Assembly: GCF_963675165.1 (NCBI RefSeq)
Contig: NC_087377.1
Span: 10,464,632-10,528,631, forward strand
From: Halichondria panicea
Lineage: Eukaryota > Porifera > Demospongiae > Suberitida > Halichondriidae
Direction: 5' to 3'
DNA: 64,000 nt
This document shows, in pieces, positions 13,863-28,000 of the stretch. The notes beneath the pieces were generated by a model that worked only from the letters and a program-made list of their open reading frames with translations, was not told the DNA's origin and did no database searches. Position 1 is the stretch's first letter; each line of letters starts with the position of its first letter. The translations under genes and the position numbers were made by a program.

Positions 13863-14415
13863 ATCTTAACAGTATTGGATTAGTGCGCCCAGAGTCAAAT
13901 ACATACAGCATGGTATATATCATGTCGATAAGTTTCAGTGAGTCATAATTGTTTACTATAATTATAGTACCAAACTGAATGGCACATATAGAATGAGCAC
14001 AAAAATTAGATAATGTGACACCATGCAGTAAGAAGGTATATATATACTGTATATACCGTATACCAGGTTCTTGAAACCCATGCAGGATATAATAATACGG
14101 TATAATTTATGTGTTGAACTTCATCTCTGACAAAGAAAGTAAACACTGGTAAGATTTTGCAGTGCATCATGCATTGTGTGAAGTACGTAAGATATTGGAT
14201 GTTGCAATGAGCTTACATATATACAATGACAGCAATATAGTTAAATAATTATAGGGGCCTGCAAACAGATGGGATAGTTGGTATATAGACCATTTCAGGT
14301 ATAAGGGGGATGTTTGAATCCATACACACACATAAGGAAATAACACTTTTAAGGAAAACATCCTAATTAGATCTAGTTGCAGTTGGGGAATTTTGGAACT
14401 AGATCTATATACAGC

Positions 14416-14422
14416 TATAAAA
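14416..14422 (+). promoter_or_regulatory. TATA box of A1
   Basis: TATAAAA lies 107 bases before the A1 ATG. The same motif occurs 88-107 bases before all four A start codons, within a conserved leader rich in CAAGCAAGC and CAACTCTTCAA. Confidence 0.6.
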
Positions 14423-14522
14423 TTGGCAACCAGGCAGAAAAAAACAAACAGAAACAACACACAGCAAGCAAGCAAATAGTCAACTCTTCAATAAACAACA
14501 GTTTATCAGTAATACTGCAAAG

Positions 14523-16003
14523 ATGTCACAAATCAGTCAAGCTTTCTTCAGTGCACAAATGATCACTCTCCTACTGTGCACTTTCAATCTATTCACTACT
14601 ACAGGTGAGTTATAATAGTTTAACTATACTTGCAACTATACTAAAAATTATAGAGGACAGCCTTCGATCTGTGACACAAACATACAAGCATGCAGAGTTG
14701 TAACTGTGCTCACAGTTCTGTGCAACTGGTTTTAAATTAGCAGAACCGTAAAGCGAAACACCCTCTGTGAATTTTAAGCTACATGTCCGGCATGCAAGCA
14801 CGTGTATTAGACAATTTCTTTCGTTGTTAGTCAGTTATTAACGAAAGCATAATAATTATACATAATTATAGCTTCCTCAAAAGTCTCAGGTTAATTTTTT
14901 ACCTTGACTTGCATGACAGTGTAGCAATAATGCATGGAATTCATTCTGGCACTATTTTCTCTCTATCTATATAGCTGCTCCAATACAACTAGCCGTTGAC
15001 CCAGCCATCATCGAAACAGAATTGAACACATGGGCAAATTTCACTTGTACTCTCTCCTGCGAATTCAAAGACGACTTCAGGATTAGATGGTTTGCTGGAG
15101 ATACTACCCTCCGAGGCCGACTAATTCGACATGGCAACCCATCAAGAGTTATCGAAGAAGATGATACCTGTGAAACCCTCGGCACAGAAGGAAAATTCTG
15201 GCAAATACTGCGCATTCGAGTGGATTCGATAGACCTTAACAAGACCCCCGTACAGTGTATAGCCTCGCCTAAGACCAGGCAGAACACAGTCCACTTCAGC
15301 TCCTACTCTGTGCTGAAAGTAAATGGTGAGCCATCCTAATATATAAGACTATATATATTCATTTTCTTAACAACACAAATTTAGCCACTACTTAGTGTAT
15401 ACACACCATATTATAATTATAATAATTATATTATAATACTCATTATTCAACTGTTTAATATTATTATATGCGCTTTTGTCTATACAGCTCCAGTGCCGGA
15501 TGTTGAAAAGACTGTACCTGACTGCCATCAAACAGTACAAGGTGTGTAAATAGCATATAGACTAGACAAAACTGGATGCCTGCCCATGCACTAGTTAATG
15601 TATATATGCAATTGTGCATACGAAAAGGGACGATAGCTTTGTCTTATAAGGGTAAAGGTACACACTGTGTACTGTGTACAAAACCACGCAGGACGACAAA
15701 TTGTTTTATAACACCCCTTTAACAGCGGATAATACAACCTATGCACTCTCTTCCTATTGCGTGGGACTTTAATGCATGTATATGCCTATCAAAAATACAA
15801 TTGCACTTTTATTTGTATCTATAGGGACTGACTTATTTTAATTGGATTCATAGACCAATTCACTACCAACCACTTAATTATCCAACCACATGTTGTGCCT
15901 ATAGCCTGAATACCACTTGAGTACTCTTTAATTTTTCTTTACAGTCAATGATGAGTCTGTGACAACAACTCCTCAAGCACAAACTACAAAGTCATCAGAA
16001 TAA
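14523..16003 (+). CDS. A1: small secreted single-Ig protein (181 aa, 4 exons)
   Basis: Exons 14523-14604, 14975-15325, 15488-15541, 15945-16003. All introns are GT-AG and phase 1, and the 546-nt ORF is open. Exon 1 encodes a signal peptide beginning MSQISQA with a hydrophobic core (MITLLLC). Exon 2 encodes one Ig-like domain: FTC on strand B, IRWF on strand C, a DTC cysteine mid-domain and VQC on strand F. Exons 3-4 give a short Pro/Thr-rich tail with one cysteine (PDCHQ) and end TTKSSE. There is no transmembrane segment or GPI-type tail, so a secreted product is expected. It lies head-to-head with R-psi-a. A role as soluble ligand, decoy or recognition factor is inference. It carries CETLG where A2 and A4 carry CGIPG. 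Confidence 0.82.
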
Positions 16004-16126
16004 TCGGTCTAAAGCCTATAAGAGTCCCAGCAAGCCCCTTTTCCAATCTGAACATTTTTATCTTGATGCAGAAGCAATTATCACAGTGTCTATATAATCA
16101 TAATTATAGTGCACATAATTATTCAT

Positions 16127-16181
16127 ACAGTCCTTGTTGACTATAAAAGAATTGAGTTTTTCTGTTCAACCATGAATGAGT
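16127..16181 (+). promoter_or_regulatory. Conserved 3' flank element of A1
   Basis: A block around CAGTCC, TTGACTATAAA, GAATTGA and TGAATGAGTAT lies 120-180 bases after the stop. It is repeated after A2 (24351-24408), A3 (30418-30480) and A4 (40559-40618). Its conservation in all four copies, while the introns between exons differ, fits a 3' UTR or 3' processing region. No AATAAA is seen inside it. Confidence 0.4.
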
Positions 16182-16358
16182 ATGATCTTTTTATACAAGA
16201 CAATCATCTACATTATTATCTACATGCATATGAATAAGCATACATCTTATGTCTTACAATATCATGCAGGGTGTCAGAGCATACATCTTATGTATATGGT
16301 ACTTGTAGGCAGAGTGACCTACACATTACCTGAACATCAGGCTGAGAAAAAATATAGC

Positions 16359-16551
16359 ATGGCTTCGTTAATACAATTATTGTTTGGTTTTTGTAAAGGG
16401 GATGCGCAAACGCAGTCCCCCACACTAACAAAAATTGTGCACCCAAATTTCCCACGTTTGAGGAAATCGCAGGATGCAACTTGGCTGAGTGCAATGCACA
16501 AGTCTCCACCTGAGGGAACTGCCTTCTTGATCACAGTATCCCCTGTGCCAG
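16359..16551 (+). other. Possible plus-strand exon with GTAAGT donor, unknown product
   Basis: An ORF starting MASLIQLLFGF runs to a good donor (CCAG|GTAAGT). It sits between A1 and the next receptor relic. The copy at 24586-24779 has a TAA at codon 6 and an extra base near the end, so at least that copy is dead. No family is recognised. An antisense ORF also crosses the site. It may be the remnant of a captured exon. Confidence 0.25.
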
Positions 16552-16863
16552 GTAAGTTAACTAAGAGAAGTTGTAGCTCATGTTTTATAGGTCAGCTGAA
16601 ATCTCTCTCTTACTTGTGGTTTGTAATGCACGCTAGCACATCTCATGAATACTGTTAATTACCATTATTTTGTCATTATATTTATTGTGGATGCAGTGAT
16701 ACAGTATATACACCTCATTCTTAGCCGGTGTGTATGTGCATTCATGCAGTGGTTGATAGCTGTTAATTAGAGAGCAATCTAGTTCATATAATTATGTTAC
16801 TATCTCAGAAACGAGAGCAATTAATTGGATATTGGCTCACTTAACACTCAACATGTTTCCATG

Positions 16864-18775
16864 CAGGGCGTCTTCTTCTCCTACAGTAGCAGTATCACCA
16901 CGAACATCACAGGCACCATAGCAACCACAACGACAGCTATCGTAGTTCTACCAATCAGTTCTCACCGCCTGCAAATATTAGGGTGATTACCAAACATAAT
17001 AATTTATTATGTTAATGGATTGTTGTACCTAAAGTTCATACAAAATCATGCGATTGAAACACAACAGACAAGAAACTGTTGCAATACAGTGAATACATTG
17101 TTTGGGAACAACCAACGACCATATATAATATAAAGAGGATGTAGTTTTGCTGGGAGATAATTGGGATCTATTTAAAAGCTCCCATTACGTCCTTTATTTG
17201 GCTGGAATTAATGTCCTTCGTATGTGATTATAGAAAGCAATGTAATGGTATGCAAGTGTGCAAACAGAGTTCAGCTAACAGTTCATACATTTATGTCACG
17301 GTAATGTTCAAATTATTATCAGCTATATGCTAGCTATAGCTATTGGAGAGATTACATTAAGTCCGTACATTTGGTATGAAACAGAGCATGTGCAGGTATA
17401 ACGTCAGAATTGCCTGTCATCAGTGGACTCCCTAGAGGCCTGTCAACTGAGGGAGTGAAAACAGGGAATTGCCATGGTAATCCGTACCAATAATTATAGG
17501 TATGGTAGTATAAACAACAATTCAAATGAACAAAAGTAATTACATGTAAGTAATACGGACCGAACCACACAGGTTTCAGGGGAGTAATTATAGTGGCATA
17601 CAATCTGAAGAATCTTATTTGGGATGCCATTGCAGCCATTGCAGCTTTTTCAGAGTAGTGCATAGCAACATTTGTCTTATGCACCATTCTCTGTATGCAA
17701 ATGAAAAAGAGGATTCAAATGGTGCAGGTGCTTAATTAGGCGGAAAATATAAAGTAAAGGGACTGCACTTGCCTGTCGACAAAAAAATGAAGCAGGTATT
17801 AAAGTAAAGTACATACATACCAGATATATCAGTACAGTGTGGACATATAATACACATCCATTGCACTAGCTAATGATACTTTAATATGTTGCCATATATA
17901 GCTATAATAGATCAAGTGCTAGCTGAGGAAACGGGTTAAAGTCAGATTGCTTGGAAGAATAAAGCTATAAGAATGATAAAACGGCATGGTGAAGCAATAC
18001 TTTTCTGGCTACAGTCATACAAGAGAAATTGATGTATACCTATGCATGCACCGCACAGCTAGGTTTAAAATCTCAAAAACTGAGTACATATATAAAGTGA
18101 AACCTATCCATAGCGGTCACTCCATAGCGGTCACTCCATAGCGGTCACCCTATGGACAGACCAACCAGCAGTGGTGGTAATAAAGGGGTGGCCCTACTAA
18201 CAAAGGTAAAAGCACATGCTAAGGAGGTTTTAACTGGGCTGTGTTATAATTATAGAGGATAACCAAAATAGACAGCTAGTTTTTAATGTAGCGCCACGGC
18301 TATTGCTAATTGATACATGTATGGACGTAATGCTTTATCTTAAAAAGTATATATAAACTAAGCTCTCCACATCCAAAGGAAAGGGAAACTTGTAGACAGG
18401 AAACAAACTTCATACCACATACTATGGTATCAGGTTCAGGTCACTGCAAGGAGGTCACGGGAAGTTGTGGGTTGTGTCTAGAGTGTACAAAGAAGATGGC
18501 TTTCTTACTTCCTGAGACTGAGTGATTGTGGGTGATTGTATACAGTACAAAGTGATCAAAGGAACGCAAACACAACTGATGGGGCTTCATACTTTATTTG
18601 CACCATACTAATTACATATATAGGGCTAGAAGGCAGGTATATATACTGATATCTATATATAATAATTCAGACAGACGCCCAGTAACAATTGAAAAAGAAC
18701 TTACCTGCAAACAGCAGCTTGTCAAAATTCTGAGAATTCAGGACGGGGAACTAAGTTCTTTGTTGGAGTAGCTTT
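16864..18775 (-). pseudogene. R-psi-b: heavily deleted receptor copy without an A partner
   Basis: The transmembrane exon (about 16974-16864) has an in-frame TGA near its start and a TAG at the end of the helix. A stalk exon relic lies at about 17490-17405. Receptor intron sequence continues to about 18560. The leader exon with its GTAAGT donor (about 18775-18712) follows directly. The Ig, FN3 and signal exons are gone. A short A-leader remnant follows at about 18783-18812. Confidence 0.6.
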
Positions 18776-19852
18776 ACTATATTTTATCAACTCTTTAATA
18801 AACACTGCACCAGTCCTGCTTTTTCATGTCAAAAAATCAACAGAATGGCAAATTTCCCTCCATAGAATGTTAATAATTTTGCCATAAAGCTATGTCATAG
18901 CTTTATAGCCTATGAATAGCATTATTTTGCAAATCCATGAATTAAAATCCAAGACTATAAGAAGCCTATATAATCATTATACAGAAGCTCTTATACTTGC
19001 ACTTCTAATTGAGCAGCTGTAGCAGTCTATAGCTAGCTATACACAGACACACAAACACACTACCATAATTATACCTGACTTACGCATGAGCACTGTTCAC
19101 GCTCAATGCACCTTACTTTAAATTAGCACCTTACGTTATGTGTAATATTTACTACTACCTTAACCGTGATTTGATGTTGATATCACATAACAATCCTCAT
19201 TGTTAATGCTCCACTTCCTCCCTTTGTTGTTGTGCGAGCCTCTGGGGCCTCACTCCACGTATTTAATTACCTTTTTTGCCTCACTTTGCTTTAGCCTCAC
19301 TTTACCTGTATTGTCAGTTGACGTTTTGCTTCTCAATCTAAGAATTTGATTAAGCTACACTGTGAAGTCAATTTGTCTGTAACTATAGTTGTTTTTGCCT
19401 ATAATTATAGCCATGCATGCAGGAGCCTCTCAGCTAATTTGTCTAGCCTGTCTAGAATCCCTTTACACCAAGATAAGAGCTCAACACGCACCGAGGCAAA
19501 ATAACATACGTATAGACCACACAGGTTACTAACATAACATTTTCCCCTATTGTGCCATTGCAGCACGTAAGATGATGGATTGCGATACACGCCGCTAAAA
19601 TCTCTCATAATTGTGGTTTGTAATGCGTGATGCTAGCTCGACATGATCAGATCATTCTATTGTGGATACAGTGATACCATGCATCATATATATAATTATA
19701 CACCTGTTAATTAAAGAGCGATCTAGCACATATATCACCATCTCAAAAGGGAATGGATATTGATTCACTTAACTCTCAAACTTGATGAAAATACATGTAT
19801 TATACTGAGGGGGGCACTGATTGTTTTGCATCATGATAATTAATTATATCTC

Positions 19853-21700
19853 TACGGCGTCTTCTTCTCTTACAGTAGCAGAGTTGCCACGGACACAACA
19901 AGCACCATGCATGGCGACCACAACAAAGACTATCGTAAAAAACACCACTAATCTGTACATAGGTATTCTCACTGCCTGTAAAGATTATGGTGGTTTACCT
20001 AGTACGTTTAACTATCAATTATAGCTTGTTGTATATACCTTACAAAATCATGCATATATACAATTGGGATTGAAACACGTATATACAGCAGACAAGAATT
20101 TAAACTGTTGCAATATACAGAGATGAGCCATGAACTATAAATAAAGGACATCATTGTTTGGGAACAACCAATGACCAAAGTATATAGACAGGATGTAGGT
20201 TTGAGGGAAATGGGATTGGGACCTATTAATTTAACCTCCCATTATAGAGGCTCTTTATTTGGCTGGACTGTCCTTTGTACTGACGTTCAATTGTGTTACC
20301 AATAATTATATGTTATATGCAAGTGTGCAAACAGAGTTCAGTAACAGTTCATTCAAATTATTATCAGCTATGCTCTATAGCTATTGGAGAGATTACATCA
20401 TATACAATGAGTCTATACATTTGGTATGAAACAGAGCATGTGCGGCAATGTCAGAATTACCTGTCATCAGTGGAATCCCTATATAAGCCTGTCACTGAGG
20501 AGGTGAGGACAAGGAATTGGTAATTTGTACCTATAGATACGGTAGTAAACAACAATTCACATGAGGCCGGTAAACAAATGACATGCATGGTAATTACGTC
20601 GGTATGTATAGAGATCTATATGGACCCACCAAGGTTTCATGGAAGTTTTTATAGCGACTTACAATCTGAGGAATGTACACCTGAAATTAAAGTCCCAACA
20701 GGAAAGAGTTAAGCATATGGATAGTATAATTCTATGCACTGACAACAGAAGAGACAGTAACGAGTATGAACCTCGCTATACATTCAAACAACGGAACCCT
20801 TTTAGCTATAATAACTAGAGCACTGAAGTGTAAACCCTCAGCGTTAATTTGAGGTTTAGTGAGTTTACAGCCTCGAGTCAAAGCCGCGTGTACATTTAGG
20901 CCAACGTGCAGGTTCGAGCGTTTTAGCTTTTTAGATTTTGCTCGCTTTTATTTGACACCGAAGCTAACATAAGTATATGTTATAATATAATATTCCTCGA
21001 AACAAACCTTAATTGATTGTTTACTGAATGTGAGTGACGTTGGTTGATGCACTTGTTTAGCATATTAAAGGATAGACTCTACGTACCTCTATTGTGAGGG
21101 GCTAAGCCATCTCTCCGATCCGAGTTCAAACTCATGTCTATATATATAAGGTTAGTAGGTCTCATACACAGTTTGGTATGAGCAGACATTAAAATTAATG
21201 TGGAAATCCCAAAAAATAAATACAAATTACAAAGTTTGTTATAAGCATTATAAGTGGTATAGGTGGTCTCCGTGATCGAGATGTGATACCATAATAATAG
21301 TTTGACCAATAATCATTTAATAGACAATAATGACCTCCCAAGTAATATGAGCAATGCAGGTGGTATACAAGTGCCAAACTTTTGGGGTGAGAAATGAAAC
21401 ATTACCTCATACTAGTACTGTCCCACAGATATAATTAGACAATAGTAAATTATTGTTGAATAACATACAAACCGCATAAGACACAGAAACAAGGAGGGAG
21501 AACAATGTGTAATATTATTATATTGCATGTGCAGCAGGATCAGTTTAACATACTCCTCTTTATAGGAGAAGTATAGACAATACTTTCCATCAATTTAATT
21601 TATGTTAAGCAGTTTCAAAATCACAAGTGGCCCTCCAACAAATCTGAACAATATCATCACAAGTCCTGCATGCATGTATACATAATTATTATATTGACTG
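19853..21700 (-). pseudogene. R-psi-c: decayed receptor copy, partner of A2
   Basis: This is a close duplicate of R-psi-a about 8.3 kb away: transmembrane exon about 19975-19853 (frameshifted, with the TAA at the helix end retained in the ancestral frame), stalk about 20529-20462, second FN3-like exon remnant about 21188-21023, and the uncertain block about 21640-21545. The Ig remnant visible in R-psi-a is missing here. It stands head-to-head with A2. Confidence 0.65.
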
Positions 21701-22649
21701 TATTTGGGCTCTTGTCTGTATAGCATGTGTAAAACATTTCACGGGTGGGATGATTGCTTGACTATAGCACTTTGCCACTACTGAATGGTCTAAATTATTA
21801 GAGCTAGTGTTGAAAAATCATTCCCCTTACTCCTTTTTAGGTTTGTGGACATTGTAGTGCTGAGACATGTGACTATTTTTATAATGGCAATTAAGATTAG
21901 GTAAACTGTGTTGTCCCTCGTTAACTGTATACAGTGGAATGTTCAAACAGGAAATGAACAAGGCTATGCATTCAATGACTGTATGATGCTTATTACATCA
22001 TATACAAGACTGTGTGATGCATACAATGATCAACTTAACAGTATTGGATTAGTGCGTCCATCCAGAGTCAAATACATACAGCATGGTATATATCATACTG
22101 ATGTCGATAAGTTTCAGTGAGTCATAATTGTTTACTATAATTATAGTACCAAACTGAATGGCACATATAGAATGAGCACAAAAATTAGATAATGTGACAC
22201 CATGCAGTAAGAAGGTATATATACTAATAATAATATAATATAAGGTATACTGCATGGGAATTGTTTGAATGATATTATACTGTATATACCGTATACCAGG
22301 TTCTTGAAACCCATGCAGGATATAATAATACGGTATAATTTATGTGTTGAACTTCATCTCTGACAAAGAAAGTAAACACTGGTAACATTTTGCAGTGCAT
22401 CATGCATTGTGTGAAGTATGTAAGATATTGGATGTTGCAATGAGCTTACATATATACAATGACAGCAATATAGTTAAATAATTATAGGGGCCTGCAAACA
22501 GATGGGATAGTTGGTATATAGACCATTTCAGGTATAAGGGGGATGTTTGAATCCATACACACACATAAGGAAGTAACACTTTTAAGGAAACTGACATCCT
22601 AATTAGATCTAGTTGCAGTTGGGGAATTTTGGAACTAGGTCTATACAGC

Positions 22650-22656
22650 TATAAAA
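22650..22656 (+). promoter_or_regulatory. TATA box of A2
   Basis: TATAAAA lies 105 bases before the A2 ATG, in a leader almost identical to that of A1. Confidence 0.6.
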
Positions 22657-22754
22657 TAGGCAACCAGGCAGAAAAAAACAAACAGAAACAACATACAGCA
22701 AGCAAGCAAATAGTCAACTCTTCAATAAACAACAGTATCAGTAATACTGCAAAG

Positions 22755-24237
22755 ATGTCACAAATCAGTCAAGCTCTCTTCAGTGCACAAATGATCACTC
22801 TCCTACTGTGCAGTTTCAATCTATTCACTACTACAGGTGAGTTATACAGTTTAACTATACTTGCGACTATACTTAACATTTTAGAGGACAGCCTTCGATC
22901 TGTGACACAAACATGCATACAAGCATGCAGAGTTGTAACTGAGCTCACAGTTCTGTGCAACTGGTTTTAAATTAGCAGAACCGTAAAGCAAAACACCCTC
23001 TGTGAATTTAAAGCATGGAGGTTTAAGCTATATCATGTCCGGCATGCAAGTACGTGTATTAGACAATTTCTTTAGTTGTTAGTCAGTTATAATGAAAGCA
23101 TAATAATTATACATAATTATAGCTTCCTCAAAAGTCTCAGGTTAATTTTTTACCTTGACTTGCATGACAGTGTAGCAATAATGGACTGGCACTTTTCTCT
23201 CTATCTATAGCTGCTCCAATACAACTAGCCGTTGACCCAGCCATCATCGAAACAGAACTGAACACATGGGCAAATTTCACTTGTACTCTCTCCTGCGAAT
23301 TCAAAGACGACTTCAGGATTAGATGGTTTGCTGGAGATACTACCCTCCGAGGCCGACTAATTCGACATGGCAACCCATCAAGAGTTATCGAAGAAGATGA
23401 TACCTGTGGAATCCCCGGCACAGAAGGAAAATTCTGGCAAATACTACGCATACGAGTGGATTCGATAGACCTTAACAAGACCCCCGTACAGTGTATAGCC
23501 TCGCCTAAGACCAGGCAGAACACAGTCCACTTCAGCTCCTACTCTGTGCTGAAAGTAAATGGTGAGCCATCCTAATATATAAGACTATATATTCATTTTC
23601 TTAACAACACAAATTTAGCCACTACTTAGTGTATACACACCATATTATAATTATAATATATATATAATACTCATTATTCAAGTATTATATGCACTTTTGT
23701 CTATACAGCTCCAGTGCCGGATGTTGAAAAGACTGTACCTGACTGCCATCAAACAGTACAAGGTGTGTAAATAGCATATAGACTAGACAAAACTGGATGC
23801 CTACCCATACACTAGTTAATGCATATATGCAATCGTGTATACGAAAAGGGACGATAGCTTTGTCTTATAAGGGTAAAGGTACACACTGTGTACTGTGTAC
23901 AAAACCACGCAGGACGACAAATTGTTTTATAACACCCCTTTAACAGCGGATAATACAACCTATGCACTCTCTTCCTATTGCGTGGGACTTTAATGTATGT
24001 ATACGCAGTTATTAATGCAATCTATCAAAAATACAACCATGCACTTTTATTTGTATCTATAGGGACTGAATTATTTTAATTGGATTCATAGACCAATTCA
24101 TTACCAACCACTTAATTATCCAACCACATGTTGTGCCTATAGCCTGAATACCACTTGAGTACTCTTTTTTCTTTACAGTCAATGATGAGTCTGTGACAAC
24201 AACTCCTCAAGCCCAAACTACAAAGTCATCAGAATAA
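22755..24237 (+). CDS. A2: small secreted single-Ig protein (181 aa, 4 exons)
   Basis: Exons 22755-22836, 23211-23561, 23709-23762, 24179-24237. The total of 546 nt is open and all introns are phase 1 GT-AG. The layout equals A1: signal peptide, one Ig-like domain with the FTC...IRW...VQC pattern, and a short Thr-rich tail ending TTKSSE. It differs from A1 mainly at the mid-domain loop, CGIPG in place of CETLG, which it shares with A4. The flanks are near-identical to A1, so the pair arose by a recent duplication about 8.2 kb long. A secreted recognition protein is inferred. Confidence 0.82.
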
Positions 24238-25076
24238 TCGGTCTAAAGCCTATAAGAGTCCCAGCAAGCCCCTTCGAATCAGAACATTTTTATCTTCAAG
24301 CAATTATCACAGTGTCTATATAATCATAATTATAGTGCGCATAATTATTATACAGTCCTTGTTGACTATAAAAGAATTGAGTTTTTCTGTTCAACCATGA
24401 ATGAGTATGATCTTTTTATACAAGACAATCATCTACATAATTATCTACATGCATATGAATAAGCATACATCTTATATGTCTTACAATACCATGCAGGGTG
24501 TCAGAGCATACATCTTATGTATATGGTACTTGTAGGCAGAGTGACCTACACATTACCTGAAAATCAGGCTGAGAAAAAATATAGCATGGCTTCGTTAATA
24601 TAATTATTGTTTGGTTTTTGTAAAGGGGATGCGCAAACGCAGTCCCCCACACTAACAAAAATTGTGCACCCGAATTTCCCACGTTTGGGGAAATTGCAGG
24701 ATGCAACTTGGCTGAGTGCAATGCACAAGTCTCTACCTGAGGGAACTGCCTTCTTGATCATAGTATCCCCGTGTGCCAGGTAAGTTAACTAAGAAAAGTT
24801 GTAGCTCATGTTTTATAGGCCGCTGAAATCTCTCTCTTACTTGTGGTTTGTAATGCACGCGCTAGCACATCTCATGAATACTGTTAATTACCATTATTTT
24901 GTCATATATTTATTGTGGATGCAGTGATACAGTATATACACCTCATTCTTAGCCAGTGTGCATGTGCATTCGTGCAGTGGTTGATAGCTGTTAATTAAAG
25001 AGCAATCTAGTTCACATAATTATGTTACTATAATTATTGGCTCACTTAACACTCAACATGTTTTGCATACCTCCAT

Positions 25077-28000
25077 ATATAGCGTCTTCTTCTCTTACAG
25101 TAGCAGTGTCACCACGGACATCACAGGCACCAGCGTAACCACAACGACAGCTATCGTAGTTCTACCAATCAGCTCACCGCCTGCAAACATTAGGGTAATT
25201 AGTTTACCTATGTTAATGGCTTGTTGTACCTACGTATAATTGTAATAAGGTTCATATAAAATCATGCGATTGAAACACAGCAGACAAGAAACTGTTGCAA
25301 TGCAGTGAATTCATGAAGATCATTGTTTGGGAACAACCAAAGACCATATTACATTATAATTATAAAGAGGATGTAGTTTTGCTGGGAGACAATTGGGACT
25401 ATTTAAAAGCTCCAATTACATCCTAGCTTTATTTAGCTGGAATGTTCTATGTATGTGCAATTATGGAAAAGCAATGTAATGGTATAATTATATGCAAGTG
25501 TGCAAACAGAGTTCAGCTAACAGTTCATACATTTATGTCACTCAAATTATTATCAGCTATATGCTAGCTATAGCTGTTGGAGAGATTACATTAAGTCCAA
25601 TGCTGGTATGAAACAGAGCATGTGCAGGTAACGTCAGAATTACCTGTCACCAGTGGAATCCCTCTATAGGCCTGTCACTGCATGCATGAGGGAGTGAGGA
25701 CAAGGAATTGGTAATCCGTACCGATAGGTATGGTAGTAAACAACAATTCAAATGTAATTATATGGAAAAAAGATGTTACAGTAAGTAATACGAACCGAAC
25801 CACACAGGTTTCAGGGAAGTAATTATAGTGGTATAACATCTGAGGAATCTTATTTGGGATGCCATTGCAGCCAATGCAGCTTCTCTGTATGCAAATGAAA
25901 AAGAGGATTCAAAATAATGGTGCAGGTGCTTAGGCTGAAAATATAAACGGTATAAGGGTCGACAAAAAAATGAAGCAGGTATTGAAGCAAGGTACATACA
26001 TATACCAGGTATATCAGTACAGTGTGGACGTATAATACACATGCCATCCATTGCACTAATGATATTCTTAGATATGACACCATAATTAATACGTTGCATA
26101 GCTATGTAGATCAAGTGTTAGCTGAGGAAACAGGTAAAGTCATATTGCTCAGAAGAATGAAGCTATATATAAAGTGACTATTTAGAATGTCATTGACCGT
26201 TTCTTTTTCATTGCAATCTGTTTCTTAATTGGCTCACCATTATAGAACTGCATGGTGAAGCAATAACTTTCTGGCTACAGTCATACTTCACATTGAAAGA
26301 AATCTTCCACATCAGTCTTAAAATCAATAATTTAGCTCAATAGAAACAGTGCACGTCTACCTAACTGCGTACGAATAGTTTGTTAATTTAATTTGTACAT
26401 TCCTTTGAGAGAAACTGATGAATATTATGCATGCACAGCACAAGTTTAAAGTCTCAAAGGCATTGTACACAAAATTGATTATAACCATATATAGCGGTCA
26501 CTCCATAGCAGTCACCCTATAGACAGACCAAGGTAAAATCATGGGCTGTGTTATAGAGGATGACCAAAATGGACAGTTAGTTTTCAATGTAGCGCCACGG
26601 CTATTGCTAATTGATGCGCATGGAGGTATAATGCTTCTCTTAAAAAGTATATACACTAAACAAAACAAGCTCTCCACATCCAAGGAAAGGGAAACTCGCA
26701 GACAGGAAACAAACTTCATCCCACTGTACTGTGGTATCAGGTTCAGAAGCTTACATGCAGGAAGTTGTGGGGTTGTGTCTATAGTGTGTACAAAGAGGAT
26801 TATATGGCTTTCTTACTTCCTGAGACTGAGTGATTGTGGGTGATTGTGTACAATGCAGAGTGACCAAACACAACTGATGGGGCTTCAAGCTTATTTGCAC
26901 CTAGCATGTGCTGTAACTGTGCAGCATTATAATTACTGTTGTAACAATGAAAACATATAACTATGGTGCAATAAAATACGAATTTCAGCACACAATTCAT
27001 CAATTTATTACTAGCATTAAGGTCAGTACACTGTTTTACTGATACCAAGAGTTCATTAGGATGATAATGAACTCTTGCTGATACTGATATAGCTTTACTT
27101 CACTCACGTATAATATAAGAAAGCCTCCTGTGCATGACTTGTCCTACTTGCCCCTCCCCGATATCGCTACTAATCGCCACGTTCACCACCAGCACATCAT
27201 ATCCTCCCATCCCACTCAGTGGGAAGCTCGTCTCATTGCTATATATATACCAATATAGAGTGAAGTGCGGAGGCCAGCTCACGTGGAGGAGGGTGCTGTT
27301 GACAGCTGTTATCACAGGCTCAGGAGGGGAGGGGGGTCCTGTAGGAACAAAGACTGCATCAAATTGTAGCATATAAACTAGTCTACAGTCATTATAAAAC
27401 CACATTCACGATACTGTGCAGCAACGTAGTAGCTATAGTTGTTAATCTGTAGCATGCATGCACGACCATAAGAAATACTTCGAAGGTTAAAGCTCGTATT
27501 TATCAGCTAACATACGATCTGGCACACCATCATAATTGTAACGGTAGCTACATGCACTATTGCAGGGCTATATATATAATGTAGAGACAAATAATTATAG
27601 TGACATGAGTACAAAGTAACTGCTGGGAATGTTGTATACATGTATGGTATACCTGTTACAGACAAAATTTAATTTCTTATACGCTAATGTCATGCAGCTG
27701 TATGCCAGTTTGTGCTTGTGGCTAGGAATCATGGGAAACTACACATAATAATTCTGTATAACAAACTAAATAGAGCAACATAATTCTAGGCTCAAAAGAT
27801 AATTTAATTATATACAAGCTACGTTATTATAATTATTATATAGAAGTACATGTATCAAATAAATGAGGAAAAGAAATTAAAAAACGGAATTAACGGCATG
27901 CATGTTTGCTCATAATTATCTGTCTTTAAATTCTGTAAAATATGTACGCAGAACTTTTGTTGCAGGGCTTTATCCGATACTGTGATGCAGACGCTACACA

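Larger units (their letters stand above)
11143..24860. repeat. Segmental duplication: about 11.14-16.7 kb copied at 19.52-24.86 kb
   Basis: The two blocks are near-identical in order and content: R-psi-a/A1 and R-psi-c/A2 with flanks. Homology continues into 16.7-18.6 against 24.9-26.9 kb, and leftward from about 9.58 against 18.62 kb apart from insertions. The offset at the A genes is 8232 bases. Confidence 0.85.

Noticed and set aside
14967..15287. Minus-strand ORFs opposite exon 2 of the A genes (also 23137-23523, 29247-29540, 39339-39632)
   Set aside because: They are antisense shadows. The plus strand carries the Ig pattern and joins in phase with the signal-peptide exon.
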